Assembly (NCBI RefSeq): GCF_013141865.1
Contig: NZ_RCST01000001.1
Location: 1,984,001-2,048,000 of the forward strand
Source: Methylomonas sp. ZR1
GTDB taxonomy: Bacteria; Pseudomonadota; Gammaproteobacteria; Methylococcales; Methylomonadaceae
Length of the DNA stretch: 64,000 bases
Direction: 5' to 3'
The notes under the pieces were generated by a model, which had not been told where the DNA came from, did not search any database, and saw only the letters and a program-made list of their open reading frames with translations. Both the position numbers and the translations under genes were made by a program. Shown here one piece after another: positions 36,883 through 45,828 of the stretch (the stretch's first letter is position 1; every line of letters starts with the position of its first letter).

Positions 36883-38067
36883 ATGAAAGCCAATCCCGGC
36901 GGTCAGATTGATTTAAACGAAATCATAGGGCGCGATCGCGTCATCGAACAGCTTTGGGAAACCTTGGAGCAGCAATCGATACGCATCAACGCCGAACGCC
37001 GCATCGGCAAAACCACCGTCATTAAAAAGCTTTGCGCATCGCCTAAAGCCGGCTGGAAACCGATTTTTCAAGATTTGGAGCAATACCATAGCGCCATGGA
37101 TTTCGCCCAAGCCGTTTACCGCGAAGTCGATACTTACCTATCGGCGCGGAAGCAGAGCGCGCGGCGGGCCAAGGATTTTTTGCAGGCCATCGGCGGCACG
37201 GAAATCAAAGGCGTGCTCAAGTTGCCCGCTTTTAACGACCAAACGCCTTGGAAAACGTTGCTCAGCAAATCGATCGAAGACTTGGTCGAATCCCAACACC
37301 AACAAAACGAACGGCCCTTGTTGCTTTGGGACGAAGTGCCGCTGATGCTGCAAAGCATCGCCGCTCGAGAAGGCCAGGCCGCCGCGATGGAAGTATTGGA
37401 TACCTTAAGAGCGCTACGCCAGGAATTAGGCGGCCAGGGCTTGCGCATGATTTTGACCGGATCGATCGGCTTTCACCACGTCATCGACAGCCTGAAACAA
37501 CAAGGCTACGCCAATTCGCCGCTGAACGACTTATACGCCTTCGAATTGCCCGTTTTGGAGCCTAATTTCGCGCAGGAATTGGCGGCAAAATTGATCGCGG
37601 GCGAAAACATCGCAACATCCTACGCTGCAATCTCCGCCGAAACCGTCGCCGAATTGGCCGACGGCTTTCCGTTTTACATCCACCACATTGTCAAGGCAGT
37701 GAAATTATCCGGGTTGGAGGCGACTGCCGAGGTAATCGACAAGCAAGTCAGCAAACAATTGCTGGACGGCAACGATCCCTGGGAACTGGCGCATTACCGC
37801 GACCGAATCTCGACTTATTACGGCACCGCTTCCGAAGCAGCCGTTTTAGCACTGTTGGATAGCATCGCGGTGCGCGACGAGACAACGGCGGTCAACACAA
37901 TACTCCATGAGCTGAAAAGCCAAGGCTTGGCCGTGGACAGGGAAGGATTGTTGAAATTATTGAAAGCAGTCGAACAAGACCACTACCTCGCCAAAGACGA
38001 ACAAGGCCACTATCAGTTTCGTTTCCCGTTGCTGAAACGCTGGTGGCGCCTGTCGCGCGGACTTTAG
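36883..38067 (+). CDS. P-loop ATPase with C-terminal winged-helix-like end (ATPase A of pair)
   Basis: Start set at ATG 36883 behind GAGG (36874-36877); the upstream in-frame extension crosses the operator-like dyad. There are about 394 residues. AERRIGKTT (residues 37-45) is the Walker A motif in the style of archaeal-type STAND/AAA ATPases, RPLLLWDEVP near residue 146 is Walker B, and MILTGSIGFHHV is a sensor-like strand. The C-terminus (HYQFRFPLLKRWWRLSRGL) resembles the winged-helix end common in that family. No transmembrane helix. It lies 9 bp from the next ATPase gene. The function is unknown; an NTP-driven sensor or defence role is inferred only from architecture and the toxin-antitoxin neighbour. 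Confidence 0.8.
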   Translation: MKANPGGQIDLNEIIGRDRVIEQLWETLEQQSIRINAERRIGKTTVIKKLCASPKAGWKPIFQDLEQYHSAMDFAQAVYREVDTYLSARKQSARRAKDFLQAIGGTEIKGVLKLPAFNDQTPWKTLLSKSIEDLVESQHQQNERPLLLWDEVPLMLQSIAAREGQAAAMEVLDTLRALRQELGGQGLRMILTGSIGFHHVIDSLKQQGYANSPLNDLYAFELPVLEPNFAQELAAKLIAGENIATSYAAISAETVAELADGFPFYIHHIVKAVKLSGLEATAEVIDKQVSKQLLDGNDPWELAHYRDRISTYYGTASEAAVLALLDSIAVRDETTAVNTILHELKSQGLAVDREGLLKLLKAVEQDHYLAKDEQGHYQFRFPLLKRWWRLSRGL

Positions 38068-38076
38068 GAGGTCAAG

Positions 38077-40611
38077 ATGAGCGAATCAGCCTTTTTATCG
38101 GTATTCACGCCGAGCCGGACCGCGCCGGAAGACTTGGAAGCCATCTTCGTCCAGCGCCATGCGCTGCTGGCCGACGCCGTGGAACGGGTGCGGGAAAGCG
38201 CCGGCAGCGGCCATAAACATCATCTGTTGTTCGTCGGCCCCCGCGGCACCGGTAAAAGCCATTTGTTGACCTTGTTGGTTCACCGTGCCGGCTCAGACGA
38301 AAGCTTGCAACAGTCATTACGGATCGCCTGGCTGAACGAGGACGAAACCAGCACCACGCTGCTCGAACTGTTGCGCCGCATTTATTTGGCGCTGAGCAAG
38401 CGTTACCCAAACGACTACCGCGCGGGCGATTTGGAACCCATTTACGACTTGGATGCCGAGGCCGCCGAACGGCTGCTAGCTACGTTATTGCTGGAAAAGC
38501 TGGTCGGCAAAACGCTGCTGGTTGCACTGGAAAACCTGGATGCCTTGTTCGAAGGCCTGGGCAAAGCCGGCCAACAATGCTTGCGTGCCTTCATTCAGGA
38601 ACATCCGGTGATGACTATCATCGCTACTGCCCAACGCTTGGTCGATGACGTGTCCAAACGTAACAGCACCTTCTTCGGCTTCTTTCAAACCGAAATGCTG
38701 TCGACGTTATCGGTCGAAGACGCCGCCGAATTGCTGAGCAAAATCGCCGCGCTTAACCGCCAGGACAAAGCCGCCGCCTTTTTACGCAGCCCCACCGGCC
38801 GTTCGCGGGTACGGGCCCTGCACCATTTGTCCGGCGGCAACCACCGGGTTTATCTGGTGCTGTCGCAATTCATTACCGGCGACAACATCAACGCCCTGGT
38901 CGAACCCTTCGCCAAAATGGTCGACGAAATGACGCCCTATTACCAGGAACGCATCCGCTGGCTACCGGCTCAACAACGCAAGATCGTCGAATTTCTATGC
39001 AGCCGGGAACGGCCGACGCCGGTCAAGGACATGGCCCGCCATCTGTTCGCCAGTCAACAAACCATCTCCAGCCAACTCAAGGATTTGCGCGCCAAAGGCT
39101 ACGTACAATCGGCCCAGCGCGGCCGCGAGTCGCTATACGAAATCGCCGAACCCTTGATGCGGATTTGCGTGGAAATCAAGGAAAACCAGTCGCCCGGCCC
39201 GCTAAGGCTATTGGTGGATTTTTTGCGGGTTTGGTACGACGGAGCTCAACTCGACGAACGTTTGTCGGCCTGTGGTGAAGGCAGTTTGGCGCGTAATTAT
39301 TTGCAGGCGGCGATCGACAGAAATTCGGTTCTGGGAAATTTGCGGGCGCAATTGTTGTTGGAGGACTTTCGCAATGAGTTGAATGACGAGCAACGTGACA
39401 AATGGATGTCGATAATTGAAACCGCTTCAAACTTATCCGAAGAATTGACTCTTGCTTGTGGGGAGTTTGCCAAGGGAAATAATGAAGTCGGAATGAACTA
39501 TTTGGAAGATATATGCAGGGAAACCGATAAATATCCTCAACTAGTTATTGAAGTAGCATATGGCTTCGCCGCAATTGAGTATTTTGAATTCGGCCGAATC
39601 GAAGCGGGCATTCGAATGGTGGATGGATTGCTCGAATTATCAAATGCATCCGGTGAGATACTGGCGGTGGCCCTAAATAATAGAGGAGCCACTTACGAAC
39701 GCTTGGGCATGACCGATCAAGCACTAAAGGATTATAGCCGCGTAATCGAAATGGGCGCGGCACCGGAGGAAACAGCAAATTCGCTCATCCGGCGCGGAAG
39801 AATAATGGGAAACTTGGGAGAAATTGAGGCGGCGTTGAAGGATTTCGATCGCGTTGTCGAATTGCACGACGTCCCGCCGGATTCGATCGCTAACGCGCAC
39901 TACAACCGAGGAGTAGCATTAGGTCGGTTGGAAGATTTCGCCGGCGCGCTTGCAGCCAACACTTTAGCAATCGAATCGCCTGAAAGGTCACCGGAGACCC
40001 TGGCGAATGCTTTATATAACCGAGGAGCTCTCTATTCTTTAGCCGGCAGGTTAGAAGACGCCGAACGCGATTACGCGAGAATTTTAACTATTGAGAATCT
40101 GCCGGATGACATATTCGCAGACGCACATTCCGCTCTGGCATTGGCAAGCTTCATGCAGGGACGCTGGACGGAAGGAATCGGGAGACTTGCGGATGGTTTA
40201 GCTCAATTAACCGCGAATAGTCAGCCGGAAGAAGCCCTATTTAAAGCCATGGTCTCTTTTGTCTATACCAGTAGCCTGTCGACAACCGCGCGCCAACAAC
40301 GCATCGCCGAATTCGGGCAAGTTTTCGAACAACGCCACGCAACAACTTACCTCGGCGAAGCCCTAATACACCATCTTGGCACTATCCACCGCAACCTCAA
40401 CGAAACACCCAGCCCCGATAATCTGGAGCAATGGTATGCGGCTTGGGAAGCCGCCGGTACAAACAGCGAGGCTCTGAAATTGCCGCTACGCCTGTTGCGC
40501 ACCGGCATCGATTTTCTGAAAACCGGCGCACAGGACCTTAGCGTTTTGCTGGATCTGAACCAGGAAGAACGGCAAATTTTGGTTCAGACTTTCGGTCTCG
40601 AGGAAGCCTGA
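38077..40611 (+). CDS. AAA/STAND-like ATPase with winged helix and TPR repeats (ATPase B of pair)
   Basis: A protein of 844 residues with three regions. Residues 1-280 form a P-loop domain, with FVGPRGTGKSHLL (Walker A, 53-64) and LLVALENLDALFE (Walker B-like, about 147). Residues 295-365 form a winged helix (VKDMARHLFASQQTISSQLKDLRAKGYV, then a wing rich in Arg). From about 470 to 720 there are TPR-like helical repeats (ALNNRGATYERLGMTDQALKDYSRVIE and similar units spaced about 36-40 residues). This order, NTPase then winged helix then TPR, is that of STAND signalling proteins. A GGAGG ribosome-binding site overlaps the end of ATPase A, so the two are coupled. Confidence 0.82.
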   Translation: MSESAFLSVFTPSRTAPEDLEAIFVQRHALLADAVERVRESAGSGHKHHLLFVGPRGTGKSHLLTLLVHRAGSDESLQQSLRIAWLNEDETSTTLLELLRRIYLALSKRYPNDYRAGDLEPIYDLDAEAAERLLATLLLEKLVGKTLLVALENLDALFEGLGKAGQQCLRAFIQEHPVMTIIATAQRLVDDVSKRNSTFFGFFQTEMLSTLSVEDAAELLSKIAALNRQDKAAAFLRSPTGRSRVRALHHLSGGNHRVYLVLSQFITGDNINALVEPFAKMVDEMTPYYQERIRWLPAQQRKIVEFLCSRERPTPVKDMARHLFASQQTISSQLKDLRAKGYVQSAQRGRESLYEIAEPLMRICVEIKENQSPGPLRLLVDFLRVWYDGAQLDERLSACGEGSLARNYLQAAIDRNSVLGNLRAQLLLEDFRNELNDEQRDKWMSIIETASNLSEELTLACGEFAKGNNEVGMNYLEDICRETDKYPQLVIEVAYGFAAIEYFEFGRIEAGIRMVDGLLELSNASGEILAVALNNRGATYERLGMTDQALKDYSRVIEMGAAPEETANSLIRRGRIMGNLGEIEAALKDFDRVVELHDVPPDSIANAHYNRGVALGRLEDFAGALAANTLAIESPERSPETLANALYNRGALYSLAGRLEDAERDYARILTIENLPDDIFADAHSALALASFMQGRWTEGIGRLADGLAQLTANSQPEEALFKAMVSFVYTSSLSTTARQQRIAEFGQVFEQRHATTYLGEALIHHLGTIHRNLNETPSPDNLEQWYAAWEAAGTNSEALKLPLRLLRTGIDFLKTGAQDLSVLLDLNQEERQILVQTFGLEEA

Positions 40612-41187
40612 GCAAACCTATTCGCCCTCAGAAAAGCTTGAATATCGTGTTGGATTCCTGGCGGTTTTTGCAGCGCGACAGCGAGTTTCAGCTTTACGGT
40701 TACGTGATCCTGGAAAATCACTTGCACCTGATCGCCGCTTCGCCGGATTTGAGCCGGGACATGCAACGGTTTAACCCAGATTGTCCATTAGAGGCTGAAT
40801 CGCCCTAATATCCACAAGTTACTCTAATGGCATCCATTAGAAATCGTCAGAATTCGGTGTATTTCTGCGAATGGATTATTTGGGTTTAAGGCTTATACCG
40901 CCAAGCAAATCATCGGTCATTTGCAACAAAGCGGTTCGGCGCGGGTGCTGGAATTATTGGCGTTGTTGAAGCGACCGCATAAGATCGAGAGCGAGTACCA
41001 GGTTTGGGAGGAAGGTAGCCATCCGCAGCTGATCGAATCCGAGGCAGCGATGCGGCAGAAGCTGGATTATATTCACCTTAATCCGGTCAAGCGCGGTTAT
41101 GTCGATTTACCGGAGCATTGGCGCTATTCCAGTGCACGGAATTATTCGGGAATGGAGGGCTTGATCGAGGTGGTTAAAGACTGGTGA
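40612..41187 (+). pseudogene. REP-associated (Y1/IS200-like) transposase, truncated and interrupted
   Basis: The frame YGYVILENHLHLIAASPDL...MQRF contains the HUH pair (HLH) of the Y1 transposase family. It is broken after MQRF by the 110-bp element at 40775-40884. Removing that element with one TTTAA copy restores MQRFKAYTAKQIIGHL. The C-terminal half (YQVWEEGSHPQ, KLDYIHLNPVKRGYV, HWRYSSARNY) continues to 41187. The N-terminus is missing, since the frame runs back into the ATPase B gene without the family's usual beginning. It is therefore not functional. Hairpins of REP type follow directly, as expected for such genes. Confidence 0.88.
40775..40884. mobile_element. 110-bp miniature inverted-repeat element (MITE)
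   Basis: The ends CCCAGATTGTCCATTAG and (inverted) CCCAAATAATCCATTCG form imperfect terminal inverted repeats. The element is bounded by 5-bp direct repeats TTTAA (40770-40774 and 40885-40889). An internal perfect hairpin TCTAATGG-CAT-CCATTAGA lies at 40823-40841. It contains no ORF and so would be mobilised in trans. Its insertion site is exact because excision restores the transposase frame. Confidence 0.85.
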
Positions 41188-41193
41188 GGATTT

Positions 41194-41244
41194 GGGAAGC
41201 TGGAGCTTCCGATGGCTGGGTTCCCAAGCTGGAGCTTGGGAACC
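41194..41244. repeat. Tandem REP-like hairpins
   Basis: GGAAGC-TGGA-GCTTCC (41195-41210) is followed by GGTTCCCAAGC-TGGA-GCTTGGGAACC (41219-41244), which has an 11-bp perfect stem. Both share the AAGCTGGAGCTT centre. They lie directly after the broken REP-associated transposase, the position expected for its cognate REP sequences. Confidence 0.8.
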
Positions 41245-41453
41245 AGAGGCCTAAGGATCGGATTACATTCAGCAGTTTAAAGCAACAAAACTACAGTATT
41301 TGAGCCATGAGTAGCACGCTCTGGAGACCAGCCAGTGTCATTAGTCGAGAGCTTCTGCGCGATGGTGCAACAGCTGAGGTAAAACCAAGCACTTGTTTTC
41401 CATTTGGTTTATTCCTAAGCTAGCCGGCTATTTATCTCCATAGAAGACAGCCA

Positions 41454-43007
41454 ATGCGCGGCATACACACGGAATCGAAAAAAGAAGTTTACGACGTCGT
41501 CGTCATTGGCGCGGGGATTGGCGGGCTGAGTACCGGCGCATTGCTGGCGAAAGCCGGCAAGTCGGTGTTGTTGGTGGAAAGGCACGACAGGCCGGGCGGC
41601 TACGCGCATGGCTTTAAGCGCCGCCACTTTCATTTCGATGCCGGTGTGCATCTGGTCAGTGGTTGCAGCCCGGAAGGCTATGGCAACGGCAGCACTATGA
41701 ATAAGATTTGCCGGGCGGTGGGCATAGATCCGGAGGAACTGTTTATCCCCGTACCATCATACGCCCGAGCGGTTTTTCCGGATTTCGAAATCCCGTTGCG
41801 AGCCGGCGAAGCGGCGTTCGTAGCCGGCTTAACCGAAAATTTTCCGGCAGAAAAGGAAGGTCTGCTGGCGTTGATCCGCCTGTGCAAAGTCCTGGCGGAA
41901 GAAGCCATGCTGGCCGAGGAAGTGTTGTCCCAAAGTAAGGCAACGCGGGTTTCGCCGATGCAAATGCTGGGCAATTTATTCCGCTACCGGCGCACCACGC
42001 TGGCCGAGGCGCTGGACGAATTTCTGGTGGATGCCCGCCTGAAAAGCGCTTGCGCAATGCTGTGGCCTTACTTGGGTTTACCGCCGTCGCAACTGTCTTT
42101 CCTGTATTGGGCGTCGATGATGGCCGGTTACACCTACGAAGGCGGCTATTACTGCCGGGGCAGTTTCCAAAATTACGCCAATCAACTGGCCGCCGCCATC
42201 GAAAACCAAGGCGGCGAAGTTTTGCTGAATGCTAGCGTGCGGCGGATTTGTGTCGAAGCCGGTAAAGCTTGCGGCATTGTTTTGGAAAACAGCCAGGTAA
42301 TCCGGGCCGAAACGGTTATTTCCAATATCGACATTCGCCAAACCGCCGAATTGTTGATCGGCCCGGAGCACTTGCCAAGCGGGTATGGCGAAGGCTTGGC
42401 AAAGCTGTCACCGTCTTTGTCGATTTTCGCCTGCTATATCGCCACCGACCTACCGATCTCGGAACAAGACCACGCCCATGAAGGGTTTTTCTTTGAAACG
42501 TTCGACCACGAAGCCAGCTATGCCTGCAGCCAATCCGGCCAGAGCAATTGGTTTTCCGCAACCCTGCCCTCCTTCGCGGACTCCTCCTTGGCGCCGCCCG
42601 GACAAAGCATCATGATGCTGACCACCTTGTGTCCGTTTGACGTAGGCGAATCCTGGCGCATCGCCAAAAGCGGCTTTCAGCAGCGTTTGCTGGAAAAAGC
42701 CGAACGGCATTTTCCCGGATTGAACGACCATTTGTTGGTCGTGGAGTCCGGCTCACCGCGCACCCTGGAGCGCTACACTCTAAACCACCAAGGCGCTGCC
42801 TATGGTTTTGCGCCCACCCCGGATCAGATTGGCCCGAACCGGCCAAGTGTAGTCGGCGCCCTGCCCGGCTTGTTCCACACCGGCCATTGGACCCGGCCAG
42901 GTGGTGGGGTAGCCGGTGTCAGCGTCTCCGCCTTACTCGCCGCGCAGGCGGTACTGGGTATCGCTAAGCAAGCAGATTTTTGGAAAACCTTAAGGATTGA
43001 CGACTAA
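41454..43007 (+). CDS. CrtI/CrtISO-like FAD-dependent oxidoreductase
   Basis: A protein of 517 residues. The N-terminal VVVIGAGIGGLSTGALLAKAGKSVLLVERHDRPGGYAHGFKRR is the dinucleotide-binding region of phytoene desaturase-like proteins, including carotenoid isomerases and retinol saturases. The C-terminal FAD motif is LFHTGHWTRPGGGVAGVSVSALLAA. Whether the substrate is a carotenoid is uncertain: no crtB-like or other carotenoid gene is adjacent. It converges on the downstream antiporter gene with 13 bp between stops. Confidence 0.83.
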   Translation: MRGIHTESKKEVYDVVVIGAGIGGLSTGALLAKAGKSVLLVERHDRPGGYAHGFKRRHFHFDAGVHLVSGCSPEGYGNGSTMNKICRAVGIDPEELFIPVPSYARAVFPDFEIPLRAGEAAFVAGLTENFPAEKEGLLALIRLCKVLAEEAMLAEEVLSQSKATRVSPMQMLGNLFRYRRTTLAEALDEFLVDARLKSACAMLWPYLGLPPSQLSFLYWASMMAGYTYEGGYYCRGSFQNYANQLAAAIENQGGEVLLNASVRRICVEAGKACGIVLENSQVIRAETVISNIDIRQTAELLIGPEHLPSGYGEGLAKLSPSLSIFACYIATDLPISEQDHAHEGFFFETFDHEASYACSQSGQSNWFSATLPSFADSSLAPPGQSIMMLTTLCPFDVGESWRIAKSGFQQRLLEKAERHFPGLNDHLLVVESGSPRTLERYTLNHQGAAYGFAPTPDQIGPNRPSVVGALPGLFHTGHWTRPGGGVAGVSVSALLAAQAVLGIAKQADFWKTLRIDD

Positions 43008-43020
43008 GGGCTTAGGGCAT

Positions 43021-44220
43021 TTATTCTGCACGGGAAATAAGCGCCTGCATCTTCGCCAGTTTCGGCGATACCACCGGCACCGTCAGCATCGTACTGAGGA
43101 CGGCCATTAGCAACAGCGCGGTAAAAGTTTCACTGCTAATGATTTGTTTATCCAGCAACACATTGGCAAAAATAATCATGATCAAGGCTTTGGTTTGCAG
43201 CAACCAACCAATCAAAGACGCCTCGCCGCGCTGCCATTTCAAGATTTTTCCAGCCAGATGAATACCCAGCAATTTGCCGAACACCGACACCAATAGCAAT
43301 AAGCCGGCAACCACCAACACCGCAGCCCCACCCATCGCCCAATTGGTTTTCAAGCCGGCACTAATAAAATACACCGGCATCACGGTCAGCAATAAATGGT
43401 GACGCAACAAGTCCATCTGCGCTTGGTTAAACCAATGACCATCCAAGATGGCGCCGGCCAAAAACGCCCCCACCATGAAATGCAGTCCGGCCCAGTCGGC
43501 GGCAAAGCCTGTCGCCGCCAAGGCGATGATGCCGACATACCAGCGGTCACGCTCAGGGAGCCAGGCCATCAGTTTGCGAATCCCGTAAGCGCTGATCGCA
43601 AAACCTAACAAAAACGCACCCTGCCGGCCTACCCGGTCCCAATCCAACAGAATCAAAGCCAGTACAGCCCAAATTGCAATATCGTCCATGCTGGCGTAAC
43701 GCAAGATACGCTGGCCGATGGGCTGCCGCAGCACTGCCAATTTTTCCATCAGCAAAATCAAGATCGGCAACGCTGTCACTGCGCAAGACATGCCAATCCC
43801 CAACACGAATTGCCAAGGCATGGCCTTGGCGCCCATCCAACCCGGAAATAGCAGCATCCCCAACGCCGCAACACAACCTAAACCCAAGGGCACACCCAAG
43901 GCCAAGCCCGCCGTGATACTGGTTTCCAGCCGGTGTTGCCAGGCTTGCCGCAAGTCCAACTCGATGCCGGCCACCCAGACAAACAGCATCACCGACCACC
44001 AGGCGATGCCGTTCAGAGCTTGTATGACCTGGGTATTGAAAACAAACGCATAATAATCGGGAAATGCGTTGCCCAAGATGCCCGGCCCCAACAAAATCCC
44101 GGTGATGATTTGCACCACCACCAAGGGTGCGAAATAATCGGTCCGACCGATTCGCCAAATGAGGTACGGCAAGCTGTAGATGATGGTCAGGGCGATCAGA
44201 AATACTTCAGTGGTGTTCAT
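43021..44220 (-). CDS. Kef-type cation:proton antiporter
   Basis: A membrane protein of 399 residues with about 12 hydrophobic helices. The CPA2 family regions ITGILLGPGILGNAFPDYYAFVFN, MLFVWVAGIELDLRQAW and a central MDDIAIWAVLALILLD (a transport-site Asp pair in the sixth helix region) are present. The C-terminal RCK/TrkA-N nucleotide-binding domain found in KefB/C is absent, so gating is unlikely to be of the Kef type. The ion (K+ or Na+) is not determinable. Confidence 0.87.
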   Translation of the reverse strand: MNTTEVFLIALTIIYSLPYLIWRIGRTDYFAPLVVVQIITGILLGPGILGNAFPDYYAFVFNTQVIQALNGIAWWSVMLFVWVAGIELDLRQAWQHRLETSITAGLALGVPLGLGCVAALGMLLFPGWMGAKAMPWQFVLGIGMSCAVTALPILILLMEKLAVLRQPIGQRILRYASMDDIAIWAVLALILLDWDRVGRQGAFLLGFAISAYGIRKLMAWLPERDRWYVGIIALAATGFAADWAGLHFMVGAFLAGAILDGHWFNQAQMDLLRHHLLLTVMPVYFISAGLKTNWAMGGAAVLVVAGLLLLVSVFGKLLGIHLAGKILKWQRGEASLIGWLLQTKALIMIIFANVLLDKQIISSETFTALLLMAVLSTMLTVPVVSPKLAKMQALISRAE

Positions 44221-44373
44221 AGTGCCAATCGTTTGGAGTCAGTCGCGTAAGGCGGGTATTATGGCAAATTTACCGCCGATGAACCGATGCAAGCCATTGC
44301 TTAGTACAGTGGCTTCGACAAAATTAAATCCACCCCACCCTTAGTCCCGATTTTCTTACACAGGCACAACAGC

Positions 44374-45654
44374 ATGTCACAATCTGAACGTTTCGATGCC
44401 GCCGTCATCGGCGGCGGTCCCGCCGGTACCAGCGCGGCAATCATCTTGGCCAAAGCGGGCAAGCACGTGGTGCTGTTCGAGCGCTCACGCTTTCCACGCT
44501 TTCAAATCGGCGAATCCTTGTTGCCGGCTTGCTGGGAGCTTTGGCGGCGGCTGGGCGTGACGGAAAAAATCGAAGCCGAAGGTTTTACCGTCAAGCAAGG
44601 CGCAAACTTCGGCATGTTCAATCAAAAACCCGATGTATTGCTGCTGACAGCGGAATATCCGGGGTATTTCGAACGGCCCTATACCTATCACGTCGAGCGC
44701 GCCCGCTTCGATGAAATTTTGCTGGAGCATGCCGCCGAATGCGGCGTTGATGTGCGGCGGGAGTGGGCGGTGGCCGACGTATTATTCGACGGCAAACAAG
44801 CGATTGGCGTGAGCGCCGGCCGGAACGGCTCCAACCCGGCGCCCATTCATGCTTCAGTGGTCATCGACGCTTCAGGGCGCGAGTCGTTAATCGCCCGCAA
44901 GTTAAACTGGCGACGCCCCTTACCGGAATTGAATAAAATCGCCCATTTTGCCCATTTCAAAGGCGGCTTTCGCCGCGACCCGCACGGTTTTATCAATTTT
45001 GGAGACGTGATAGACGGTTCGGTCACCACCGACATTCATACCATTGATGGCGGCTGGATTTGGTACATTCCGTTACGCGACGACATCGTCAGCGTCGGCG
45101 CGGTGTTGGATACCCGCTTTGCGAAAAGCTTGGGCGATTCGCCGCAACAGCGCTTCGAGGCCGCCATTCAAAGCTGCGAGTGCGTGCGAGAGTGGCTGGC
45201 CGACGCAGAGCAAGCCATGGACATCAAAACCATTTCATCCATTGGCTATATGAACGAACGTTTTCACGGCGACGGCTTTATGCTGGTGGGCGATGCGTCG
45301 ATGTTTGTCGATCCGGTATTTTCCGCCGGGGTGACGCTGGCGATGCGTAGTGGGGTTTACGCGGCCGACGCGGCGCTGGAGGGTTTTGCCAACGGCGACG
45401 ATTTCAGTGCCGCGCGTTTCAGTCATTACGAAGCCCGCATCCGCGAACCGATGGGGCGGATCTTTCAAATGATCTACAACTGGTACCGAATTCTGGAACA
45501 AAAAGACGCCAACAATATCATCTTACGTTCCCGGCAAAGCCCCATGCTGCGCGAACGCTTTATTGTCTTGCTGTCCGGTGGTTATGACATGGTCAGCATG
45601 AAACAAATTCTGGAGGCCGGTCAGGAACCGAGTTCTACTTATTTGATTTCTTGA
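44374..45654 (+). CDS. Flavin-dependent halogenase-like oxidoreductase
   Basis: A protein of 426 residues. The GxGxxG site is AAVIGGGPAGTSAAIIL, and FPRFQIGESLLP is shared with flavin halogenases. GWIWYIPL supplies the WxWxIP signature that distinguishes halogenases from related monooxygenases, and GFMLVGDASMFVDPVFSAGVTLAM closes the FAD site. No polyketide, NRPS or partner flavin reductase gene lies nearby, so activity and substrate are unproved; several proteins with this motif are not known to halogenate. It is transcribed alone. Confidence 0.8.
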   Translation: MSQSERFDAAVIGGGPAGTSAAIILAKAGKHVVLFERSRFPRFQIGESLLPACWELWRRLGVTEKIEAEGFTVKQGANFGMFNQKPDVLLLTAEYPGYFERPYTYHVERARFDEILLEHAAECGVDVRREWAVADVLFDGKQAIGVSAGRNGSNPAPIHASVVIDASGRESLIARKLNWRRPLPELNKIAHFAHFKGGFRRDPHGFINFGDVIDGSVTTDIHTIDGGWIWYIPLRDDIVSVGAVLDTRFAKSLGDSPQQRFEAAIQSCECVREWLADAEQAMDIKTISSIGYMNERFHGDGFMLVGDASMFVDPVFSAGVTLAMRSGVYAADAALEGFANGDDFSAARFSHYEARIREPMGRIFQMIYNWYRILEQKDANNIILRSRQSPMLRERFIVLLSGGYDMVSMKQILEAGQEPSSTYLIS

Positions 45655-45828
45655 ACTTGATTGGCGTTTTAAGTCAGCCAATTAAAAGACGCCCAAATAT
45701 CCAAAGCTTACTAAGCTCCGTGCAGCTAGCCGCGTAACGTTAAGGCGATCTTAATATTGCCGGCTAAAATGACTTCGCCGACGGTTTTAAAACGTTGGCA
45801 ACCTAATAACGACACTACCGAGGCACAC

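Noticed and set aside
43553..44158. 201-residue minus-strand ORF in a second frame
   Set aside because: Out-of-frame shadow inside the Kef-type antiporter, which has consistent membrane topology in its own frame.
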